Of a DNA stretch of 64,000 nt, positions 47,963 through 56,452 are shown piece by piece; the stretch's first letter is position 1; the number at the start of each line of letters is the position of its first letter. The translations under genes and the position numbers were made by a program. Origin of the DNA: Mitsuokella sp047974105 (lineage in GTDB: Bacteria > Bacillota > Negativicutes > Selenomonadales > Selenomonadaceae); assembly GCF_047974105.1 (NCBI RefSeq), contig NZ_JBHYRS010000003.1:62001-126000 (forward strand), written 5' to 3'. The notes beneath the pieces are model-generated. The model was not told the origin of the DNA and searched no databases. It saw only the letters and a program-made list of their open reading frames with translations.

Positions 47963-49030
47963 ATGGCATATAAAATTACAGTCATCCCGGGCGATGGCAT
48001 CGGTAAAGAAATCACGGATTCAGCAGTAGAGGTCCTCAAGAAAGCCGATGAAAAGTTCGGCCTTGGCCTTTCCTATACGTACAAAGACGCCGGCGGCACG
48101 GCCTATGACAAATTCGGCACGCCGCTGCCGGAAGACACGATTGAAGCCTGCAAAGCTTCGGACGGCGTCCTGTTCGGTGCGGTCGGCGGCGACAAATGGG
48201 ACAATGTCGACCCAGCCCTGCGCCCAGAAAAGGCCATTCTCGGCCTGCGCAAGAACCTCGGCCTTTACGCCAACCTGCGTCCAGTAAAAGTCGCGGATGC
48301 CCTCGTCGAGTATTCCCCGCTCAAGCCGGAACTCGTCAAAGGCGTTGACCTCGTCATCGTGCGTGAGCTCATCGGCGGCATCTACTTCGGTGATAAATGC
48401 GAATCCGAGCAGCACAACGGTGCTGAGCGTGCCTGGGACCTCGAGAACTACTCCGTTCCAGAAGTCGAGCGCATTTCGAAGCTCGCTTTCGAGACGGCCC
48501 GTCTGCGCCGCGGCAAAGTGACGTCCGTCGACAAGGCCAACGTCCTTGCTACGTCGCGTCTCTGGCGCCGTACGGTCGCAAAAGTCGCCGAAAACTACAA
48601 AGACGTCGAGCTCAACAACCTCTACGTCGACAACTGCTCCATGCAGCTCGCCATTCATCCGACGCAGTTCGATGTCATCGTGACGGGCAATCTGTTTGGC
48701 GATATCCTTTCCGACGAAGCTGCCGTCATCGGCGGTTCCATCGGCATGATGCCGTCGGCTTCCATCGGCACGAGCACGAGCCTTTATGAGCCGATTCACG
48801 GCAGTGCCCCGGACATCGCGGGCAAAGGCATCGCCAACCCGATGGGCACGATTCTTTCCGCTGCGATGCTGCTGCGTTACTCCCTGCATGAGGAAGAAGC
48901 AGCCAAGGCCATCGAAGCAGCTGTCGATAAGGCGCTTGCCGACGGCTACCGCACGCCGGACCTTTGGAAGGAAGGTTTCAAGAAGGCCAATACCGAAGAA
49001 ATCACGAAAGTCATCTGCGAACGCCTTTGA
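47963..49030 (+). CDS. leuB: 3-isopropylmalate dehydrogenase
   Basis: LeuB (355 residues) oxidatively decarboxylates 3-isopropylmalate with NAD. It starts with the family pattern IPGDGIGKEI, has VRELIGGIYFG and the C-terminal cofactor region YEPIHGSAPDIAGKGIANP. GAAGG precedes the ATG. Confidence 0.97.
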   Translation: MAYKITVIPGDGIGKEITDSAVEVLKKADEKFGLGLSYTYKDAGGTAYDKFGTPLPEDTIEACKASDGVLFGAVGGDKWDNVDPALRPEKAILGLRKNLGLYANLRPVKVADALVEYSPLKPELVKGVDLVIVRELIGGIYFGDKCESEQHNGAERAWDLENYSVPEVERISKLAFETARLRRGKVTSVDKANVLATSRLWRRTVAKVAENYKDVELNNLYVDNCSMQLAIHPTQFDVIVTGNLFGDILSDEAAVIGGSIGMMPSASIGTSTSLYEPIHGSAPDIAGKGIANPMGTILSAAMLLRYSLHEEEAAKAIEAAVDKALADGYRTPDLWKEGFKKANTEEITKVICERL

Positions 49031-49078
49031 CTTTTGTCTGCCGCATCATGATTTTTGCAGTGACAGAGGGGGAATTCG

Positions 49079-50743
49079 ATGAAAGGAGCAAAGGCCGTGG
49101 CGCTCTGCCTCAAAGAACAGGGCGTGGATACGGTTTTCGGTTATCCGGGCGGCATGATCCTGCCGCTTTACGATGCTTTTTATGAGAACCCCGATATTCG
49201 GGAAATTCTCGTGACCCATGAACAAAATGCCGCACATGCCGCTGACGGCTATGCACGCGTTTCGGGCAAAGTCGGTGTCTGCATCGCGACATCAGGACCG
49301 GGCGCGACCAATCTCGTCACGGGTCTCGCCACGGCTTTCATGGATTCGATTCCGGTCGTGGCCATCACGGGGCAGGTCGATACGTCCATGATGGGTCGGG
49401 ATTCTTTTCAGGAAACAGATATCCTCGACGTGACCATGCCGATCACAAAACACAATTTCAAGGTCAAGGACCCGAAGAAACTCGTGCCGACCGTGCGCAA
49501 GGCCTTTGCGCTTGCGCGCCACGGCAGACCCGGCCCTGTGCTCATCGATGTGCCGCGCGATATTTTCCTCGCGGATGTCGACTACGAGCCGGAGCCTCTG
49601 CCAGAAGAAAAGCACGGCCAGCCCGACGCCGACTTTCTGATTTGTGCAGCGGAAGCAGCCGACGAAATCGTCAAGGCGAAAAAACCAGTCGTCATTGTCG
49701 GCGGCGGTGTTATCTCGGCCGGCGCGACGAAAGAAGTCATCGCCTTCATCGAGAAATATCATCTGCCGGTCGTCCATACGCTCATGGGCCTTGGCGCCAT
49801 CCCGCGCTCCCATCCGCAGTCCCTGGGCTTTGCCGGCATGCACGGCGAGAAAGCCGCAAATCACGCGATTGGTGCGGCTGACCTCGTCATCGCCATCGGC
49901 AGCCGTTTCGCCGACCGCCAGACGGGCAATCTCGACAAGTACACGCAGAACACGAAGTTCATCCACATCGACATCGACCCTGCCGAAATCGATAAGAACG
50001 TCGCCAACTGCCTTGGCCTTGCCGGCAATATGAAAGTCATTTTGTCCCTCCTGATGAAGCACGATGCAAGCTCGGGCCTGACGGACTGGTGGACGCAGAT
50101 TGACAAATGGCGTGAGGCCTATGCCTATGATTATCACCAGAACCGACTGACCGTGCCTTGGGCGATGCATCAGGTCAGGCTGCAGACGCAGGGCAAAAAA
50201 TACGCCTATGCGACTGACGTCGGCCAGCACCAGATGTGGGCGGCCCTGCATCTCGCCATTGAGGAGCCGCGCACGTGGCTGACCTCGGGCGGCCTCGGCA
50301 CGATGGGCTTCGGCCTGCCCGCGGCCATGGGCGCGCAGCTCTACTACGGCAAAGACCGCCGCCTCATCCACGTGGCCGGCGACGGCGGCATCAAGATGAC
50401 GGGCAACGAGTTCTACACGATTGCAAGGCTCAAGCTGCCCATCATCTCGCTCATTGTCAACAACCGGAGCCTCGGCATGATTCGCCAGCTCCAGAAAGTC
50501 ATGTACAAAGAGCGTTACATCGCCTGCGAGCTCGACTACCCGATGGATTATGTCAAGTACGCCGAGAGCTTCGGCATCAAAGCCGAGTCCGTCTCGACAC
50601 AGGATGAATTTGCCGAGGCCTTCAAGAACGCCCTCGACGACAAAGACCATCCGCGCGTCATCATCCTCAACGTCTGGCGCAGCTTCGTCGAACCCATGAC
50701 CAAGGGCGGGGCCCGCATTGATGAGTTTGTTGAGTTTAAGTAA
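49079..50743 (+). CDS. ilvB: Acetolactate synthase large subunit
   Basis: The 554-residue TPP enzyme condenses pyruvate into acetolactate. The catalytic Glu is in THEQNAAHAADGYAR; FQETDILDVTMPITKHNF is the signature of acetohydroxyacid synthases; the TPP-magnesium motif is GDGGIKMTGNEF with the closing NN. It is the last gene of the ilv-leu group, far from its small subunit ilvN. GAGGGGG lies upstream of the ATG. A strong terminator marks the end of the high-GC core DNA. Confidence 0.95.
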   Translation: MKGAKAVALCLKEQGVDTVFGYPGGMILPLYDAFYENPDIREILVTHEQNAAHAADGYARVSGKVGVCIATSGPGATNLVTGLATAFMDSIPVVAITGQVDTSMMGRDSFQETDILDVTMPITKHNFKVKDPKKLVPTVRKAFALARHGRPGPVLIDVPRDIFLADVDYEPEPLPEEKHGQPDADFLICAAEAADEIVKAKKPVVIVGGGVISAGATKEVIAFIEKYHLPVVHTLMGLGAIPRSHPQSLGFAGMHGEKAANHAIGAADLVIAIGSRFADRQTGNLDKYTQNTKFIHIDIDPAEIDKNVANCLGLAGNMKVILSLLMKHDASSGLTDWWTQIDKWREAYAYDYHQNRLTVPWAMHQVRLQTQGKKYAYATDVGQHQMWAALHLAIEEPRTWLTSGGLGTMGFGLPAAMGAQLYYGKDRRLIHVAGDGGIKMTGNEFYTIARLKLPIISLIVNNRSLGMIRQLQKVMYKERYIACELDYPMDYVKYAESFGIKAESVSTQDEFAEAFKNALDDKDHPRVIILNVWRSFVEPMTKGGARIDEFVEFK

Positions 50744-50756
50744 AATGGCATAAAGA

Positions 50757-50805
50757 AAAGGATTGTGCATTGTGGCTGCTGCCATACTGCACAATCCCTT
50801 TTTTA
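50757..50805 (+). terminator. Terminator after ilvB
   Basis: GGATTGTGCA/TGCACAATCC with an 18-base loop and a tract of seven T. Confidence 0.88.
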
Positions 50806-50826
50806 TAGAGAGATACTTACTATAGT

Positions 50827-50861
50827 ATTACATTGTAATGATAAAATCATCGTGATATAAT
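50827..50861 (+). promoter_or_regulatory. Promoter with overlapping palindromes before the toxin-antitoxin pair
   Basis: TTGTAA (50833-50838) and TATAAT (50856-50861) are 17 bases apart. Palindromes ATTACA-T-TGTAAT (50827-50839) and ATGAT-AAA-ATCAT (50838-50850) cover the -35 and spacer, as expected for autorepression by the antitoxin. Confidence 0.7.
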
Positions 50862-50882
50862 ATAAATAAAGGAGATGATTTT

Positions 50883-51146
50883 ATGGCCACAGCACTGTTA
50901 CAGGTCCGTATAGACGAAGCAACAAAAAAGCGTGTAGATAAGAAATTAAAACGCATGGGGATGACTGCCAGTGGTGCAGTGAACCTTCTTTTTCATCAGA
51001 TTGATATTCAAGACCGTATTCCGTTTGAGATTGTCGGAGATAAAAGAGAATCGCTGAAAGACAGCATCGAGAATATAGAAGCTGGCGTTGGACTAAGCAA
51101 AAAATATAAAGATACACAGGAACTTTATAAGGATTTAGGGATATGA
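50883..51146 (+). CDS. RelB/DinJ-family antitoxin
   Basis: The 87-residue antitoxin has an N-terminal ribbon-helix-helix DNA-binding domain (ALLQVRIDEATKKRVDKKLK, then GMTASGAVNLLF) typical of DinJ/RelB, and a charged C-terminus that would wrap the toxin. AAGGAG lies just before the ATG. The stop overlaps the toxin start (ATGA). It is expected to neutralise the toxin and repress its own promoter through the palindromes upstream. Confidence 0.92.
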   Translation: MATALLQVRIDEATKKRVDKKLKRMGMTASGAVNLLFHQIDIQDRIPFEIVGDKRESLKDSIENIEAGVGLSKKYKDTQELYKDLGI

Positions 51147-51424
51147 AACTGACTATCCGATTTTACCGCCAATTTAAACGCGATATAAAGCTAGCCAAGA
51201 AACGTCATCTGGATATGGAGCTCTTGAAAACGGTTATCGATACTTTGAGCGAAGGAAAGAAGCTGGATGAAAGCTACAGGGATCATCCACTGCGTGGCAA
51301 GTATGTAGGATACCGAGAATGTCATATTCTTCCCGACTGGCTACTAATATACAAAGTAGTAGAAAAAGAACTTATTTTGGTTCTTGCCAGAACAGGAACA
51401 CATCAGGATCTTTTTGATGAGTAG
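51143..51424 (+). CDS. YafQ-family mRNA interferase toxin
   Basis: The 93-residue RelE-superfamily toxin matches YafQ, which cuts mRNA in the ribosomal A site. The expected catalytic set is intact: His48, His61, Asp65, Trp66, Arg83, His87 and Phe91 (motifs HPLRG, ECHILPDWLLIY and RTGTHQDLF). It therefore looks active. It is coupled to the antitoxin and followed by a terminator. Confidence 0.93.
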   Translation: MKLTIRFYRQFKRDIKLAKKRHLDMELLKTVIDTLSEGKKLDESYRDHPLRGKYVGYRECHILPDWLLIYKVVEKELILVLARTGTHQDLFDE

Positions 51425-51431
51425 TATAACT

Positions 51432-51453
51432 GCCGCCTTCGGGCGGCTTTTTT
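51432..51453 (+). terminator. Terminator after the toxin
   Basis: GCCGCC-TTCG-GGCGGC, a stable tetraloop hairpin with six T. Confidence 0.92.
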
Positions 51454-51473
51454 GTATGGAAATAAAAAAGCCA

Positions 51474-51619
51474 TCAAGTCGGCTTTTTCTTAGACAAGTT
51501 AATGATCGCATCGATGATGGCTTTTGATTTTTCGTCCAGATGGGGGTTGTTGATGAGCTGTGCAGGCGTTTGTTGGTGATGTGTTCCGCGAGTTTGATGG
51601 TATTTATTTGCTTGGTCAT
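51474..51619 (-). pseudogene. Frameshifted remnant of a small gene
   Basis: On the minus strand an ATG at 51619 opens MTKQINTIKLAEHITNKR, and a different frame continues with PAQLINNPHLDEKSKAII and ends at a TGA at 51474. The two pieces read as one ~48-residue protein if a single frameshift near 51560 is repaired. Base composition is closer to the core genes than to the A/T-rich operon that follows. I do not recognise the family. It may be the tail of a gene disrupted when the defence island arrived. Confidence 0.35.
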
Positions 51620-51914
51620 TGAATTTGTGCAATTGCTTTTACACAAAGAATTTTACACTTTCATTAATAATATAGAGAAATTAGCAGGATTTCCGGACGC
51701 AGCATAGAATTTTTAAATAGGTTATTAGTTTTGGGGGACCTAGATAAGAGAAAAGAAAGAGACATTACCAGCGCAGTGGAGATTATTGTTTAGCTCAATG
51801 AGGATGATATATTTAAAACATTTGTTCTTAAGAGAGCATGAAGAAAATGTTTTCATGACATTGGATATATATGCAATATCGAACGCCGTCTGATAGGGAA
51901 GGGAGAATCGTGTT
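51620..51914. other. A/T-rich region upstream of the BREX operon
   Basis: No gene is supported here. AAAACATTT (51815-51823) and AAATGTTTT (51845-51853) form a perfect 9-bp inverted repeat about three turns apart, a possible operator. I see no convincing -35/-10 pair, although the operon promoter should lie in this stretch. Confidence 0.4.
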
Positions 51915-54023
51915 GTGAATAGAATACCCTGGGATATGCAAGAAGCAGCTGTCCTATTAGACGGTCTGATAAAAGTCAGGGAAGGCAAAATAAAGCGTGC
52001 CGATGCTATTACAGATATTTCTAAGCAACTCCGAAATCGGGCAAAGAAGAAGTATGGTACTATTGACGATAAATTTCGGAATGAAAATGGTATAACTTTA
52101 CAAATGGCACGCCTTGAATATGGGTTTACAAATGGACAATCAGGAATGGGACCTACATCTAAATGGCAAAATGCTATTATCAAGGTCTTTAAAGATGATA
52201 ATAAAGCTTATAAAAAACTATTGGATGGAGTAAGTAATATAACTAACATGGAAAAAAATCAAAATATGAATTTTTTTGATTGGCTTGACAAATATAAAAA
52301 TGTTGATGAAAAAATAAAAAGAAAAAATATCTGGATAGATATTAATGCTATTTTGAAACGGAATAGTAAGTTATCTACTAACATTTGGTCTGTTGATGAT
52401 ATTTTTTTTATTGATAAACTTATAAATCAGATAGAAAATAAAAAAATTATTCATTCTGAAACATTACAGGTACAAGCGCTTCAATGTTTGCAATTAATCC
52501 GAGAATACCATACTGAAGAAAATGAAATACAGGATACATTTTCAAAAGAAAAATTCCAACATAATATGAATGATAATGAAGATGTTAACATAGATGTTAT
52601 TGACAAATTTAAGGAAGTATTAGGTGAATATTTTATCAAAGGCTTCAGAGTCCATTCGCTAATTGACATAAAAAAATTCCGAAAATATTACCAGGGAAAA
52701 TTCAAAGTAGCAATCAATGATTCTAATGAGCAGATAGAAAAGGATATAGACAAGTGCGGATTTGAATATAGAGGAAAAATATATATACCAGATAAAGTCT
52801 TAAGTGAAGAGTTACGAAAACAACTCTTTACTTATATAGAAAATAGTTTTAAAAATGGTGCAAAAATAATTTACTTTAAGGCTTTATTTGAACAATTTTA
52901 TGAGAAATTTCTTGACTCATATATCAATGATGCTGATATGTTAAGGGAATATATTACCTTTTATAACGATAGTAAATATATAATAGAAAATAACTACTTT
53001 TATAAAAGTGATTCCCAGATGGGAAATACTTCTATGGATCTTATCGAAGTAGAAGAAATACGTTCTTGTTTGAAGAATCATGTTCTACCAATGAAAATTA
53101 AAGAGATCCATAAAGAGCTTCCACATATTACGGAAAAACAAATCAGAAATATTTTAGGACGATATCATGAATTTGCTAGAAATAAAAAATGTGAATATTT
53201 CCATGCAGATTGTTTTGATGTCTCAGAGGAAGATTTGGAAAATATCACTGTACTGATATATTCTGAAATAAAAAAACATGAATTTATTACTGGAAATGAG
53301 TTATATGATATGATCAGCAATAAATATCCATATATTTATGAACAAAATTCTGTGTATTCTCCTCTTGGATGGCGAAATGCGTTGTGGTATAAACTTGGTG
53401 ATAAATTCTCTTTTAATAGTAATATCATCAGCGACAAATATAAAGATCTCGCCATGAAAGATGTTTTTTTATATTATGCGCAAAAAAGAAAGAATTTTAC
53501 TTTACAAGATATTCAACAATTTGCTGATAGTATTGGATCTACGACAATTTATTTTGAAAGCCTATATCAGAAAAGTGCAAGGATAAGTGAAGATAGATTT
53601 GTTCAAAAAGATGATCTTATTTTCAATGTGAGTGAAACAGACAAGGTACTCAGTAAATTTTGTACAGGTGATTATATTCCGATTGCTGAAATTAGCAATT
53701 ATGGAATTCTACCAGATGCATCTTACCCGTGGAATACATATTTATTAGAAACCTACATAGCTTTTTATAGTAAGAAGTATTATTTATTACATACAGGCTA
53801 TAACCAGTATATGGTTCTTGGTTCTATGGTTGATAAATCAAGTGATATAAAAGATTTTTCGATGCTCATTACAAGAGTAATTGCTGATGCCAAGGTTCCT
53901 TTGGAAAAAGAGGCAGCTCTTTCTTATCTTTGTGATAAAGGATATATTGGCCGCCGATCATACCGTGGTATTGAGAAAATCTTGATTAATGCTCGCACTA
54001 TACGAAATAGAAAGGAAAAGTAA
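51915..54023 (+). CDS. Unrecognised 702-residue protein, first gene of the BREX operon
   Basis: I cannot name this family. The start is GTG at 51915, after GGGAG. Residues 1-110 form a distinct N-terminal domain (PWDMQEAAVLLDGLIKVREG, KYGTIDDKFRNENGITLQMA, then ARLEYGFTNG) that resembles a domain seen at the N-terminus of some defence-linked proteins. A linker and helical region follow. From about residue 230 the sequence looks like several successive small helical or winged-helix-like units (for example PMKIKEIHKELPHITEKQIR and a C-terminal LEKEAALSYLCDKGYIG), which suggests DNA binding. No nuclease, helicase or P-loop motif was found. Three bases separate it from brxP, so it belongs to the operon. 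A/T-rich codons match the genes downstream. Confidence 0.75.
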   Translation: MNRIPWDMQEAAVLLDGLIKVREGKIKRADAITDISKQLRNRAKKKYGTIDDKFRNENGITLQMARLEYGFTNGQSGMGPTSKWQNAIIKVFKDDNKAYKKLLDGVSNITNMEKNQNMNFFDWLDKYKNVDEKIKRKNIWIDINAILKRNSKLSTNIWSVDDIFFIDKLINQIENKKIIHSETLQVQALQCLQLIREYHTEENEIQDTFSKEKFQHNMNDNEDVNIDVIDKFKEVLGEYFIKGFRVHSLIDIKKFRKYYQGKFKVAINDSNEQIEKDIDKCGFEYRGKIYIPDKVLSEELRKQLFTYIENSFKNGAKIIYFKALFEQFYEKFLDSYINDADMLREYITFYNDSKYIIENNYFYKSDSQMGNTSMDLIEVEEIRSCLKNHVLPMKIKEIHKELPHITEKQIRNILGRYHEFARNKKCEYFHADCFDVSEEDLENITVLIYSEIKKHEFITGNELYDMISNKYPYIYEQNSVYSPLGWRNALWYKLGDKFSFNSNIISDKYKDLAMKDVFLYYAQKRKNFTLQDIQQFADSIGSTTIYFESLYQKSARISEDRFVQKDDLIFNVSETDKVLSKFCTGDYIPIAEISNYGILPDASYPWNTYLLETYIAFYSKKYYLLHTGYNQYMVLGSMVDKSSDIKDFSMLITRVIADAKVPLEKEAALSYLCDKGYIGRRSYRGIEKILINARTIRNRKEK

Positions 54024-54026
54024 AAT

Positions 54027-56438
54027 ATGTACTCATACGAATGGGATCCTGAAACAGGAGGAATCCTATTAAATAGTTCACCGCTTAGTTTTAGTAAAGA
54101 ACCAAGACCTGTTTATTATAAAGAACTTGATATACTTGGTTTTGATAAATACTGGAACTACAAAAAGGATGATTCTTATCCGTATATGTGGGCTGAGTCG
54201 AATACGTATATATATCGTGGACGAAAAGTTGCTAAAACGAAGGGCGGCTCTTTTTATACTGCGCCAGAATTAATTTTGCTTGAAGATCCAGAGCCTGACG
54301 GAAATCCATTACAATTTGTGGATGTCCCTACTATGGTGGAAAAAAACCGTGAAATAATTGAGACGCTTTCACAGAACACAATAAAAAAGATTTATAATAC
54401 TTATATAGAATATAGCAATAAAATAGATGTATTCTATGTTGCTTTTAGTGGTGGAAAAGATAGTATTGTAGTTCTTGATCTTGTGCAACGAGCATTGCCA
54501 CATAACCAATTTAAGGTTCTATTTGGAGATACAGGAATGGAATTTCCTGATACTTACGAGGAACTAAAAAAAATAAAAGAAGAATGCAAAAAAAAGAATA
54601 TAGAGTTCATAAAAGCAGCATCAACTATGAATGTAGACCGAAGCTGGCATACATTTGGTCCGCCAGCAGTAACTATACGTTGGTGCTGTAGCGTACATAA
54701 ATCAACACCGCAAATTCTTAAGCTTAGAGAGTATACAGGTATTCCAAATTTTAAAGGTATGGCATTTACAGGAGTACGCGGTGATGAAAGTATCTCAAGA
54801 AGTGAATATGATGAGATTAGCTATGGAAAGAAAATAAGAGGTCAGTATAGTTTCCATCCTATTCTTGAATGGAATTCTGCAGAATTGTTTATATATATAT
54901 ACCAAGAAAATCTTATCGTTAATGAAGCGTATAAAAAAGGAAATTCTAGAGTAGGATGCCTTGTTTGCCCTATGTCTTCTGGAAAGCACGAATATATGAA
55001 GGCACAGTGTTATAAAGATGATGTGGATTGTTTATTAAAAAAAATAAAAGAAACGAGTGGAAAAACATCTTTTACATCACAAGAGATGGATAAGTTTATT
55101 GATAATGGTTTATGGAAATCAAGAAAAACTGGAAGAGAATTGAATCTAGGATGCGATAAACACATTATAGATGTAAAAAATGGAAAAACAATTATTTCGG
55201 TAAAACAACTTAGTAATGAATGGAAAGAATGGGCCAAGACAATAGGAGAGTTTATTCAACTTTCCGAACAAGATTATTCAATTAACTTCAGTAAGAAAAA
55301 TTATAAAATACACCTTGAAGATAATGATGATAACACAGTTATTACTTTTCCTGATTGCGGAACGAGTAAAGATGATATAAAGTTTATTTCCTTATTTAGA
55401 AGTGTCATTATAAAAACTATATATTGTGTAGATTGTGATGTATGTGTTGCTAATTGTCCCTATGATTATATAAGTATGAAAAACGGACTCGTAATTGATG
55501 ATAGGTGTGTTCATTGTCATCAGTGCCATGATATTTACGAACATTGTCTGAGATATAACTCTATAAGAAATAAAATTGGGGGAGAAAAAATGGTAAAAGG
55601 GCTAGATAGATACTTTAGTTTTGGCATCAGAAAGGAATGGATAGATTTTTATTTTCAAGATAAAGGATCTGATGAATTTTGGAACTCTGATGGTCACGGA
55701 CATGTTGCAAATAAGAAAAAAGATGCCTTCTTGAATTTTATTAAAGATGCTGGTCTTGTTAGCTATAATCGTTTAGATGGTGATAATAAATATACAAAAA
55801 ATAAACCTAATAAATTTGCGAAAGTACTATTTTCTATTGGAAGCGATTCGGAAATAACTTGGGGGCTTATGCTCAGTAATCTGGCTTATACACCAGAATT
55901 TAAGTGGTTTATAAAAAATATACCTTTCCATGAGAGTGTTACTCCAGAACGACTTAAGTATATGCTGGAAGATGTTATGAGTAATGACACAAAAGGATTA
56001 GGCAAAAGAAATATATCAGATGCCTTCAAAATATTACTTATAAAAACGCCTTTTGGAGAAGCTATTGGACTCGGAAAGTGTGACTACAAAAAAAAGGTAA
56101 ATTCTTCTGGAAATGAAACTATAACATTGAATAATTTTTATCGTGATAAATGGTATAATCCGGACATAAAGGTTATACTATATTCACTTTATAAATTTGC
56201 AGAGTCGTGCGGTGATTATTATCAGTTTTCACTTTCGAGATTAATGGACTTTAGCATAGATGGTGACGGTATTAGCCCTGCCGAAATTTTCGGATTAGAA
56301 AAAGATACGATGAAAAAAATATTAATGGGACTGAGTATAAATTATCCTGATTTTATAATGACGCAATTTACTTTAGATCTAGATTCAATAACATTAAATG
56401 CGCAAAAGACATCTATGGATGTTTTGGAATTATTTTAA
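54027..56438 (+). CDS. brxP: BrxP: PAPS-reductase-like protein with Fe-S motifs and DUF4007-like C-terminus
   Basis: This 803-residue protein defines the type 4 BREX class. An N-terminal ~100-residue extension precedes a PAPS reductase/DndC-like domain with the PP-loop SGGKDS at 141-146. Cys220-Cys221 and Cys311-x2-Cys314 reproduce the CC...CxxC motif that holds the 4Fe-4S cluster in APS reductases and DndC-like proteins. A ferredoxin-like insert follows, with C467-x2-C-x2-C-x3-C477 and a second, irregular set C494-x2-C-x2-C-x6-C507. The last ~270 residues (from YFSFGIRKEWIDFYF) resemble DUF4007, a domain seen near DNA phosphorothioation genes; this last match is tentative. The expected chemistry is adenylation or reduction of a sulfur compound or a target base; the substrate is unknown. 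The genome position replaces pglX. Confidence 0.87.
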   Translation: MYSYEWDPETGGILLNSSPLSFSKEPRPVYYKELDILGFDKYWNYKKDDSYPYMWAESNTYIYRGRKVAKTKGGSFYTAPELILLEDPEPDGNPLQFVDVPTMVEKNREIIETLSQNTIKKIYNTYIEYSNKIDVFYVAFSGGKDSIVVLDLVQRALPHNQFKVLFGDTGMEFPDTYEELKKIKEECKKKNIEFIKAASTMNVDRSWHTFGPPAVTIRWCCSVHKSTPQILKLREYTGIPNFKGMAFTGVRGDESISRSEYDEISYGKKIRGQYSFHPILEWNSAELFIYIYQENLIVNEAYKKGNSRVGCLVCPMSSGKHEYMKAQCYKDDVDCLLKKIKETSGKTSFTSQEMDKFIDNGLWKSRKTGRELNLGCDKHIIDVKNGKTIISVKQLSNEWKEWAKTIGEFIQLSEQDYSINFSKKNYKIHLEDNDDNTVITFPDCGTSKDDIKFISLFRSVIIKTIYCVDCDVCVANCPYDYISMKNGLVIDDRCVHCHQCHDIYEHCLRYNSIRNKIGGEKMVKGLDRYFSFGIRKEWIDFYFQDKGSDEFWNSDGHGHVANKKKDAFLNFIKDAGLVSYNRLDGDNKYTKNKPNKFAKVLFSIGSDSEITWGLMLSNLAYTPEFKWFIKNIPFHESVTPERLKYMLEDVMSNDTKGLGKRNISDAFKILLIKTPFGEAIGLGKCDYKKKVNSSGNETITLNNFYRDKWYNPDIKVILYSLYKFAESCGDYYQFSLSRLMDFSIDGDGISPAEIFGLEKDTMKKILMGLSINYPDFIMTQFTLDLDSITLNAQKTSMDVLELF

Positions 56439-56452
56439 GGGGAGTTTTACAT

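Noticed and set aside
50744..51914. Integrase, insertion sequence or attachment site at the left edge of the island
   Set aside because: I found no transposase or integrase motif, no tRNA 3' end and no clear direct repeat there.
51740..52183. A 147-codon minus-strand frame across the start of the first BREX gene
   Set aside because: It overlaps the N-terminal domain of the 702-residue protein, lacks a ribosome binding site and shows no recognisable domain.
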